Source: Streptomyces sp. AC1-42W (GTDB lineage Bacteria; Actinomycetota; Actinomycetes; Streptomycetales; Streptomycetaceae). Taken from it: a stretch of DNA of 64,000 nucleotides. Under the pieces are notes generated by a model. It saw only the letters and a list, made by a program, of their open reading frames with translations. It had not been told where the DNA came from and did no database searches. Made by a program: the position numbers and the translations under genes. Every line of letters begins with the position of its first letter. Position 1 is the first letter of the stretch. The stretch is taken from assembly GCF_003248355.1 (NCBI RefSeq), contig NZ_QKWY01000001.1, positions 2,748,001-2,812,000 of the forward strand, given 5' to 3'. Below are positions 21,691 through 28,178 of this stretch, in pieces.

Positions 21691-22160
21691 GCCCACAACA
21701 CGAACCGCTGACCCTCACCCTCCACGGCTACGGCCGCCTGACCTGGACCGAAGCCCTTCCCTTCCTCCGGACCCACCACTGCACCTGGACCGACCTCGAC
21801 GGCATCCACATCGCCGAACCGGCCCCACCCCGCCTCCCCATAGGCGCCACCCACCTGTGGGCATGGCAGGACACCACCCGCGCGGCGCGACTCCGCTTCG
21901 ACGCCGACCACGTCTACCTCGCCACCCTCCGCAACACCCCTCCTCTGACCGACCGCACCCCCCACCTCACCGAGCCGGGTACCGCCGTCACCATGCGCAC
22001 CGGAACTTTATGGAGCCCCACAGACCGGCAGGCCGGCCCACTGCCCGAGGCCGCGCACACCTGGACCTGGCACCTCCTCGAAGTCACCGGACCCCATCCC
22101 GCGACCTTCGTCACCGCCACCCCCACCAACCGGCCCGCACAGACGCCAAGGGTGAGCTGA
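21687..22160 (+). CDS. Small type III-D accessory protein, Csx19-like
   Basis: This 157-residue protein starts at GTG 21687, coupled to the upstream stop. There are no catalytic motifs. It is rich in Trp and His (LTWTEALPFLRTHHCTWTDL, HLWAWQDTTRAARLRFDADH), with alternating strand-like stretches. Size, position among csx10 and cas7 genes and the charged-strand pattern fit Csx19 (TIGR03984), a small subunit of type III-D complexes. The assignment leans on context. It is very Pro/Thr/His-rich in its C-terminal third, which may be disordered. Confidence 0.55.
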   Translation: MSPQHEPLTLTLHGYGRLTWTEALPFLRTHHCTWTDLDGIHIAEPAPPRLPIGATHLWAWQDTTRAARLRFDADHVYLATLRNTPPLTDRTPHLTEPGTAVTMRTGTLWSPTDRQAGPLPEAAHTWTWHLLEVTGPHPATFVTATPTNRPAQTPRVS

Positions 22161-22918
22161 TGCCCCACACCTGGACACTCCGCCTGCGCGCTGCACTCCC
22201 ACGGGAGCAGCCCGTCACCCCTGTCCAACTCCACGGACTGGCATGCGCCTTGCTGGAAGGGGCGGAGATCGACCACCACGGCCAGGTCAAGCCCTTCGCC
22301 GTCACCCCGCTCATGGGCGTCCCGAACGCCCCCGGACACGCACTGCTCACCCTGGGCTGGCTCGACGACAGCACGCCGCCGCCGCTCGACAAACGCCTCG
22401 GCGAACAGGTCCGCCTCGGCAACCAGTTCTTCACCGTCGAAGACGCCCACGTCACAGGAGCCCCGTACGCGGCTCTCCGCGCCCTCCCACCCGCCCAGCG
22501 CGTGACCATGGACTTCCTCTCGGTCACCCACTTCACCCGAAAGGGCCGCTGGATCCCCCTCCCCGACCCCGAACTCCTCTACACCGGCCTCGCGTGCCGC
22601 TGGAACACGTACGCCGACGTAGCCCTCCCGGACGACCTGATCACCGAACTCCGCGAAGCCGTCCTCTTGTCCGCCCATGAGGTGAAGAGCGTCCCCGTCG
22701 AAATCGGCCATGGCCACCGCATCGGCTTCCTGGGCCACGCCACGTTCACTCTGCCCCGGGCGGCCGCCCCCGCCGTACGGACGACGTTCACAGCCCTCTC
22801 CCACTTCGCCGAACTCGCAGGCAGCGGCGCCCAGACCACCCATGGCCTGGGCTGGACGAACGTCACGACGACGGACCACCGCGAGCCGCCGGCGATCGGA
22901 CGACCGCCCCGGCGGTAA
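22160..22918 (+). CDS. cas6: Cas6 crRNA-processing endoribonuclease
   Basis: Cas6 cuts pre-crRNA within the repeats, leaving an 8-nt 5' handle. This 252-residue protein has the tandem ferredoxin-like layout: an N-terminal strand WTLRLRAALPR, then TPLMGV; later VTMDFLSVTHF (the Cas6 FxSPT-like position, here SVTHF); and the C-terminal glycine-rich loop AGSGAQTTHGLGWTNV. Candidate catalytic histidines lie near the N-terminus (QLHGLACALL, EIDHHGQ) and in GHGHRIGF. It is last in the cas operon, 180 bases upstream of the first repeat, so repeats and processing enzyme are adjacent. Confidence 0.88.
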   Translation: MPHTWTLRLRAALPREQPVTPVQLHGLACALLEGAEIDHHGQVKPFAVTPLMGVPNAPGHALLTLGWLDDSTPPPLDKRLGEQVRLGNQFFTVEDAHVTGAPYAALRALPPAQRVTMDFLSVTHFTRKGRWIPLPDPELLYTGLACRWNTYADVALPDDLITELREAVLLSAHEVKSVPVEIGHGHRIGFLGHATFTLPRAAAPAVRTTFTALSHFAELAGSGAQTTHGLGWTNVTTTDHREPPAIGRPPRR

Positions 22919-23098
22919 CGTGACCGCACCTCACACCAACAGCGCCCCGAGCCCGATTCCCGCGCGAGCCGAACGTGCGGGTCGCAGCCCTGCGGCGAGA
23001 TCTTGTGACCCATATCACAGATCGGGCCACCCGCTGGCGGCAAGTCCTGCGCAACGGGCAGAATCCCAGCAGGTCACAGGCCCCGGCTGAGGCAAAGG
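22919..23098 (+). promoter_or_regulatory. CRISPR leader
   Basis: This non-coding stretch lies between cas6 and the first repeat. The array's degenerate repeat lies at the far (right) end and the repeats read GTT...GAAAC rightward, so the leader is on this side. It contains a CRP-like palindrome (23004-23019) about 80 bases before repeat 1. No clear -10/-35 pair is visible. Confidence 0.7.
23004..23019. promoter_or_regulatory. CRP-like palindrome in the CRISPR leader
   Basis: TGTGACCCATATCACA is a perfect match to the TGTGA-N6-TCACA consensus of CRP/FNR-family regulators. In Thermus, CRP-cAMP is known to control CRISPR loci. The published Streptomyces Crp site differs slightly, so which protein binds here is open. 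Confidence 0.55.
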
Positions 23099-23582
23099 GT
23101 TCCGCAGGACCGAAAGGCCCGTAGGGCATAGAAACCCGCATTGCGAGCGGCGATCTGCTTGCGCTTGGCGGTGGTGCGTTCCGCAGGACCGAAAGGCCCG
23201 TAGGGCATAGAAACCCGACCGGGGGAACTGAGCCACGTACCGCGTGCTGGGTTCCGCAGGACCGAAAGGCCCGTAGGGCATAGAAACGTGGCTCGACCCT
23301 AAGGTCGTGCCAGGGTTGTACTGTTCCGCAGGACCGAAAGGCCCGTAGGGCATAGAAACGGCCGAGGCCCCTAGGTTCTTCGCTTGCTGTACATGGTTCC
23401 GCAGGACCGAAAGGCCCGTAGGGCATAGAAACGTTCTCAGCGAGAAGCGCCCTCACCTCCGACTCCTTGTGTTCCGCAGGACCGAAAGGCCCGTAGGGCA
23501 TAGAAACGCGGCCCTCTCGAAGTCGCCGAGCAGGGATTCCATCGCGTTCCGCAGGACCAAAAGGCCCGTAGGGCATGGATTC
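23099..23582 (+). CRISPR. CRISPR array 1: seven 37-bp repeats, six spacers
   Basis: Repeats start at 23099, 23178, 23251, 23323, 23396, 23471 and 23546. The first six are identical, 37 bases, beginning GTTCCGCAGGACCG and ending GGGCATAGAAAC. The seventh is altered (ACCAAAAGG inside, and an end reading GGCATGGATTC), marking the leader-distal end. Spacers are 42, 36, 35, 36, 38 and 38 bases. The last eight repeat bases, ATAGAAAC, resemble the type III crRNA 5' handle. GCCC-GTA-GGGC can form the small hairpin used by Cas6. The array ends 23 bases before the RT-Cas1 start codon. Confidence 0.97.
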
Positions 23583-23605
23583 CTCGTTCACTCGAAGGGA
23601 ATTTC

Positions 23606-25480
23606 ATGGCTGAGCTTCTTCACCGCGCCGCTTCGGAGTCCGCGTTGCTTGCAGCCTGGGGCGAGGTCCAGGAGAACGATCTGGCGGACGGAAAGGTGAG
23701 CAAACAGGTCGCCGACTACGCGAAGGGCGTGCTCGGTCGACTGGCGGCGCTCAGCCGCGCGCTTCGGGCCGGTACGTGGAATCCGTCGCCCGTCTACGCC
23801 ATGGAGATCGACAAGAGATCTGGCGGAAAGCGCCTCCTGGCTGTTCCTGCCGTCGAGGACCGCGTCGTCGAGCGCGCACTCATGGAGGTCGTCGACGACC
23901 ACATCGACGCCGTGCTGCTCCCCTGGAGCTACGCCTACCGCAAGGGCCTCTCGGTGTCCGACGCCTTGGACGACCTCGCAGCCGCGCGCGACGACGGTGC
24001 GCGCTGGGTCGTCCGGGCCGACATCAAGGATTGCTTCGAGCGGGTGCCTCGCTGGCCGGCGCTGACGCGGCTGCGTGAGCTCATCCCCGACCCTGAGCTG
24101 TGCCACTTGGTCGGCCGACTCGTCAACCGTCATGGCGTGGGCCCCGCCGCCCGTCGCATCAAGAGCGGGCGCGGCCTGCACCAGGGAGGTTCCCTTTCCC
24201 CCGCACTCACCAATCTCTACCTGGACTCGTTCGACCGCGACTTGCTCCGTACGGGACACCGGGTCCTGCGTTACAGCGACGACTTCGCCGTCCCTGTGGC
24301 GACCCATGCCGAGGGCGAGAGAGTCCTGGGGCTGGCGGAGGCGGCCCTCAAGCGGCTCGACCTCGAACTCAACGACAGCAAGTCCCGTATAGAAAGCTTC
24401 GACGAGGGCGTCGAGTTCCTGGGGAAGCTCACCACCGCCGGATCACGGACGCGCACGTCGACGCGCGTCTCCCCGCTGAAGTCCGCGGTCTACGTCACCG
24501 AGCCCGGATCGTCACTGCGCACCAAGGGGTCCCGCCTGCGTGTCATGCGCCGCGAGAAGCAGCTGCTCGGCGTACCCCTCGATCGCGTGCGCCAGGTCGT
24601 GTGCACCACGCCCGCCACTCTGACCACCCCGTTCCTGCGCCGCGCGCTGGAACACGGCATCGATGTCGTCCTCACCGAGGAGGACGGCGAGTTCCTCGGC
24701 CGACTCACCGGCCCGGACGGCCCCGACGTCGAACTCCGCCATGCCCAGCACCGCCTGGCCGACAGGAGCGCGGCGAAGCTGGGCCTGGCGGCGGCCTTCG
24801 TAACCGGAAAGATCGCCAACATGCGAACCTGCCTTCTGCGCGCCGCCCGTGCCGGACACGTTCAGCCGACCGAGCCGACGGCCGCCCGCCTCCTGGAGGC
24901 CCGGAAAAGCGCGTTGGCCGCCGCGTCGCCGGCGGCGCTGATGGGAGTGGAAGGTGCGGCATCCCGCGATCACTTCGGTGCCGTGGGCCGCATGCTCGGC
25001 CCCACGTGGGCCTTCACCCAGCGCCGCCGGCGGCCGCCCCCGGATCCGGTCAACGCGTTGCTGTCCTTCGGGTACACGCTGCTGACCCGGGAAGCGGTCA
25101 CCGCTGTCGAGCTCGCGGGCCTCGATCCCGGAGTGGGCTTCCTCCACGAGATGCGCCGCGGGCGCCCGTCGCTCGCTCTTGACCTCATGGAGGAGTTCCG
25201 CCCACTGATCGTGGACCACCTGGTCATCGGGCTGTGCACGTCCGGAAAACTCCGCCCGGGCGACTTCACCACCCTTGACGAGGGCCAAGGCTGCCGCATG
25301 GACCGCGACGCGCTCCGGACCTTCCTCGCGGCGTATGAACGCCGCATGCTGACTGTTGCCCACCACCCCACCGCCGGCCGGCGCGTCTCCTACCGCGCGG
25401 CGCTGACCGTGCAGGCCCGCCACCTCGCGGACGTCATCGCAGACCGTACCCCTGCCTACTCGCCCGTCAGCTGGCGGTGA
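23606..25480 (+). CDS. cas1: Reverse transcriptase-Cas1 fusion
   Basis: This 624-residue fusion should capture spacers and can in principle copy RNA into DNA. The RT half (about residues 1-290) shows motif A WVVRADIKDCFERVP, the QG motif GRGLHQGGSLSPALTNLYLD, the catalytic YSDD in VLRYSDDFAVPV (YADD is more usual) and LNDSKSRIES...FLGKL. This arrangement is that of group II intron-like RTs. The Cas1 half (about 295-624) keeps the metal ligands: Glu in LMGVEGAASRDHFG, His in GFLHEMRRGRPSLALDLMEE and Glu/Asp in MEEFRPLIVD. All catalytic residues appear intact. There is no Cas6 fusion, since Cas6 is separate. The GTGA overlap with cas2 shows coupling. GAAGGG lies 8-13 bases upstream of ATG 23606. 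Confidence 0.95.
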   Translation: MAELLHRAASESALLAAWGEVQENDLADGKVSKQVADYAKGVLGRLAALSRALRAGTWNPSPVYAMEIDKRSGGKRLLAVPAVEDRVVERALMEVVDDHIDAVLLPWSYAYRKGLSVSDALDDLAAARDDGARWVVRADIKDCFERVPRWPALTRLRELIPDPELCHLVGRLVNRHGVGPAARRIKSGRGLHQGGSLSPALTNLYLDSFDRDLLRTGHRVLRYSDDFAVPVATHAEGERVLGLAEAALKRLDLELNDSKSRIESFDEGVEFLGKLTTAGSRTRTSTRVSPLKSAVYVTEPGSSLRTKGSRLRVMRREKQLLGVPLDRVRQVVCTTPATLTTPFLRRALEHGIDVVLTEEDGEFLGRLTGPDGPDVELRHAQHRLADRSAAKLGLAAAFVTGKIANMRTCLLRAARAGHVQPTEPTAARLLEARKSALAAASPAALMGVEGAASRDHFGAVGRMLGPTWAFTQRRRRPPPDPVNALLSFGYTLLTREAVTAVELAGLDPGVGFLHEMRRGRPSLALDLMEEFRPLIVDHLVIGLCTSGKLRPGDFTTLDEGQGCRMDRDALRTFLAAYERRMLTVAHHPTAGRRVSYRAALTVQARHLADVIADRTPAYSPVSWR

Positions 25481-25770
25481 CCCACGTGCCCTACACCCTG
25501 TTGGTCAGCTACGACATCGCCGACGACGACCGGCGAGGCGACATCTCCGACACACTCGCCGCACACGGCGCCCGCGTCCAGTACAGCGTCTTCGAAGTCA
25601 CGCTGCCGACCAAGAAGGCGGTGCAGGAACTGCGCGGCACACTACGCAAGTTGATCGACCGTGATGAAGATCAGGTCCGCCTGTACCCGCTGTCCGCCCC
25701 GGTCCTCAGCGAGCTCGTGATCCTCGGCAACCGCCGCCTTGAGGAACGCGCCGACTTCTGGATCGTATGA
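25477..25770 (+). CDS. cas2: Cas2
   Basis: This 97-residue protein has the Cas2 ferredoxin core: TLLVSYDIADDDRRGDISDT (strand, then the conserved Asp), YSVFEVTLPTKKAVQELRGT and the C-terminal RVRLYPL-type strand (DQVRLYPLSAPVL). It bridges Cas1 dimers in the integration complex. GTG 25477 overlaps the RT-Cas1 stop. GTG 25486 (VPYTLLV) is an alternative start with the same reading. Confidence 0.95.
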   Translation: MTHVPYTLLVSYDIADDDRRGDISDTLAAHGARVQYSVFEVTLPTKKAVQELRGTLRKLIDRDEDQVRLYPLSAPVLSELVILGNRRLEERADFWIV

Positions 25771-25975
25771 GGTGACACCCCGATGCCCCGGCTGTTGCCC
25801 AGCCTTCGGGAGTCCGTTACCGCCCCCCAGCGGCAACCCCAGCTGGGAGAGGATTCCCGCGCGCGCCAGAACCGCAGGTCCCAGCCCCACCGTCTGGTCT
25901 TGTGGCGCTCGTCACAGATCAACCGAGTGGTGAGCGAGTGCCCCTTGAGCTCGAAGCGGTGCAGAATCTCCACTG

Positions 25976-26075
25976 GTTCCGCAGGACCAAAAGGCCCGCA
26001 GGGCATAGAAACGCCGCCGTGCAACTTGGAGTAGCAAACGATGGTTCCGCAGGACCAAAGGCCCGCAGGTTGCGG
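25976..26075 (+). CRISPR. Decayed CRISPR array 2 (two repeats, one spacer)
   Basis: A full repeat variant at 25976-26012 differs from array 1 at two positions (ACCAAAAGG for ACCGAAAGG, and GCCCGCAGGGC for GCCCGTAGGGC). A 31-base spacer follows and then a truncated repeat from 26044 that loses its end after GCCCGCAGG. It has the same orientation as array 1. No leader is visible in the 205 bases after cas2, so it is probably inactive. Confidence 0.85.
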
Positions 26076-26120
26076 AGGCGTCTCGTGGTGCTGGCGAACC
26101 AGGGGTGGCGACCTCGGTTG

Positions 26121-26252
26121 TCAATCCCCTGGAAGCGTAGAGACGTTGGACTTTGCTGCCTCGCCGACACCGACCGATCTACCGGTCTCGGCCGCGGTCC
26201 GCACGCCTCCCGCAAGGAACTCCGCGTTGAGCTTTTGCCCTTTCTCCGCCAT
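26121..26252 (-). pseudogene. Remnant of an IS3-type OrfA transposase
   Basis: Reading leftward from ATG 26252: MAEKGQKLNAEFLAGGVRT, then AAETGRSVG, then a stop after 43 codons. This resembles the first 30 residues of IS3-family OrfA (pattern M-x-K-R-x-x-F-x-x-E-F-x-x-x-A-V-R-x-x-x-E-T-G). The helix-turn-helix core and the rest are gone. It marks past transposition at the right edge of the CRISPR island. Confidence 0.5.
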
Positions 26253-26614
26253 GGCTCCCCACTTCCCCTGCGGCCACGGTCTCCACGCTACGAGGGATGA
26301 CTGGGCAGAACGTCACTCGGCAGCGCGGCCGGGCACCACGCAGCATGAGTGCTCTCGGTCTCGTGGTGCGTGGGTTCGGGGGCCGAGTCGCCAGGGAGCT
26401 TTCGTAGTACAAGCGAGCAAGGCCGCGACAGTGCTGAAAGGTTCAGGGCCTCGGGTCCGGGCACTCGGGCGCAGTCACTCCATAACGCGCCGGTACGGCA
26501 TCGGGCAGGCGGCAGCGGACAGGCCATTCGAGGCCGCACGCGGGCCTGACCCCGGACAACCGGAGAACCTGCCACGACGGGCCCGGCCGCATGAGCGCCG
26601 GACCCGCCGACGGG
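26253..26614. other. Gene-free junction DNA
   Basis: There is no convincing coding frame, RNA gene or repeat here. The stretch has somewhat lower GC than its neighbours and lies between an IS remnant and the right flanking duplication. It is probably rearrangement debris. Confidence 0.4.
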
Positions 26615-26918
26615 CCGTCAGGCGTACGGGTAGAAGCCCGAGCCCGTCCTCCGGCCGAGCCGGCCCGCGTCCACCATGCGCTGGAGCAGCGGGGGAGCGG
26701 CGTACAGCGGCTCCTTGTATTCGCGTACAACTGGTCGGCGCTGGGCGCCCTGGTCGGTGATCGGTGGTCGGGGAAAGATTACCTACCCAAGCGTCGAGGA
26801 CCGCCTGATCGCGCTCGGTTCGACGGCGTCTGTCTGGAGTGGGCGACCAAGGGAGGGTTCGGCCGCGTTCGGTGTTCTTGGGCGGCCTGCCCCAGAAGTC
26901 GCGCCCGGGCGTTCGTCG
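26615..26918. repeat. Right copy of the direct duplication flanking the CRISPR-Cas island
   Basis: This is a direct copy of 12899-13090, with an additional 112 bases (26690-26801) that the left copy lacks. The longer copy looks closer to the ancestral form. The 3-hydroxyacyl-CoA dehydrogenase end and the 117-base conserved block of unknown function keep their order. Confidence 0.9.
26618..26719 (-). pseudogene. 3' end remnant of a 3-hydroxyacyl-CoA dehydrogenase gene, copy 2
   Basis: On the minus strand: YKEPLYAAPPLLQRMVDAG, then RLGRRTGSGFYPYA and stop. About 33 codons of the dehydrogenase C-terminus are recognisable, more than in copy 1. The upstream part of the gene is missing. Confidence 0.8.
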
Positions 26919-27098
26919 ACGGGACTTTCTGTCGCCGGAGGCCGGTGACGCTCCCACCCGACGGTCTCGGCGGGACTGCAGGAGGTGCCCATGCCCATGA
27001 GGCGGAGGGACGGGGGCACTTGGACCTGCGAGAACCGGCCCATCCGCATACTTGTTCTGCCTTACGGTGCCATCAGCCGACCAGGACGAGGGGGACCC

Positions 27099-27521
27099 GT
27101 GGGACAGCAGAGGACGATGCTCGCCCAACGAATATCCGAGCAACGGGCGGGCGTTGGTGACCCAATGGCGTTGGTGGGTGAGATGCGGCGCACGGTTCTT
27201 CTGGTTCCGTCGGCGGAGCCCGGCCTGTGGAGTGCCCGATCGGGCGGTGTTCGGTGGATCTGTGCGTTCACGGACGAGACGGCGCTGGCCCGCTTCGCTG
27301 TTCACCACGGCCCGGGTGATCGTCTGATGGACTACGTCGCGCTGCTCGGGGCGCGGATCGTGGACGAGATCGTGCCGACTCTGGACGAACCCGCCGGACT
27401 CGCGGTGGACATCGCCGACGAGGACGGTGCGATGTTCTTCCCGCCGGTCATCGGCGTCGTCCCGGACGGCGTCGCTGTCGATTCCGGCGCGGGGCAGGAG
27501 GGGGGCGGCCGTGAGCACTGA
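27099..27521 (+). CDS. SseB-like protein of the toxin locus
   Basis: This 140-residue protein starts at GTG 27099, with GAGGGGG upstream. The middle has the SseB-domain pattern: TVLLVPSAEPG, then VRWICAFTDETALARFAVHHG, then strand-turn-helix. It is unrelated in detail to the SseB-like gene at 1534. Its stop lies inside the following gene, which starts 11 bases upstream of it, so the two are coupled. Proteins of this type often accompany secreted WXG-like and RHS toxins in actinobacteria, perhaps as chaperones. The role is inferred from context. Confidence 0.6.
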   Translation: MGQQRTMLAQRISEQRAGVGDPMALVGEMRRTVLLVPSAEPGLWSARSGGVRWICAFTDETALARFAVHHGPGDRLMDYVALLGARIVDEIVPTLDEPAGLAVDIADEDGAMFFPPVIGVVPDGVAVDSGAGQEGGGREH

Positions 27522-28176
27522 CGGATCGGACCTCGCCTTCGATCAGACGTCGGTGGCGAGGTTCACGCAGGGCGTGGGCCCGACCATTGATCAACTCGGC
27601 GAACTCGGTGGCGCCACCGGGTCGGTGATGGGCAAGGGGTTCTCGGGTCTGGCCATGACGGGCATGGAGGCAGGGCATCGAGCGCTGTCGGTGGATTTCG
27701 AGGATTTCTGCGAACGGTGGGAGTGGGGAGTACGCGCCCTGGTGAGCGACGCGAGCGCGCTCGCGGACCGTCTCGGGCCGGCGGCGGGCACGCAGTGGGA
27801 GCACGACCAGTACGTTGAGGGTTCCTTCAAGGTCGGCGTCAGCGCAGCGATGGGCGGTAGCCCACACGCCAGCGAGGAGGACATCTCCCAGCAGGGCTGG
27901 GGCGACATCTTGACTCCCGACTACCTGGACCCGGACTGGAGTGCCGAGTCGTTCGAGAAGGCCGGCCAGAACGTGGAGCAGACCTGGAAGGACACCGGCC
28001 GCACCGTTCTCACCGAGGGACAGGGCGGTCGGGAGACGGAGAGGCTCAAGACCGAGCTCGGCCTCAGCGACGGTCGGTGGGACCAGGCACTGGACGACAC
28101 GTTCGGGCCGTCGCCCGAGGAACGCGCCCAGCAGGCACCGCAACAGGGCGACGCGAACGCAGGCGGGGACGACTGA
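27511..28176 (+). CDS. Putative WXG-type/ESX secretion-associated helical protein
   Basis: This 221-residue protein starts at GTG 27511, overlapping the previous gene. The first 100 residues are helical and include FEDFCERWEWGVRALVSDAS, a W-x-W-G turn comparable to the WXG hairpin of ESX proteins. The C-terminal part is acidic and ends DANAGGDD. It is 2 bases before the RHS toxin gene. A helical hairpin protein encoded just before a large toxin is the usual arrangement for type VII-secreted effectors, where it acts as partner or adaptor. Confidence 0.55.
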   Translation: MSTDGSDLAFDQTSVARFTQGVGPTIDQLGELGGATGSVMGKGFSGLAMTGMEAGHRALSVDFEDFCERWEWGVRALVSDASALADRLGPAAGTQWEHDQYVEGSFKVGVSAAMGGSPHASEEDISQQGWGDILTPDYLDPDWSAESFEKAGQNVEQTWKDTGRTVLTEGQGGRETERLKTELGLSDGRWDQALDDTFGPSPEERAQQAPQQGDANAGGDD

Positions 28177-28178
28177 GG

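Noticed and set aside
22863..23591. Antisense 242-residue ORF with repeated MPYGPFGPAE peptides
   Set aside because: It is the translation of CRISPR repeats on the other strand; the repeated peptide is the repeat sequence itself.
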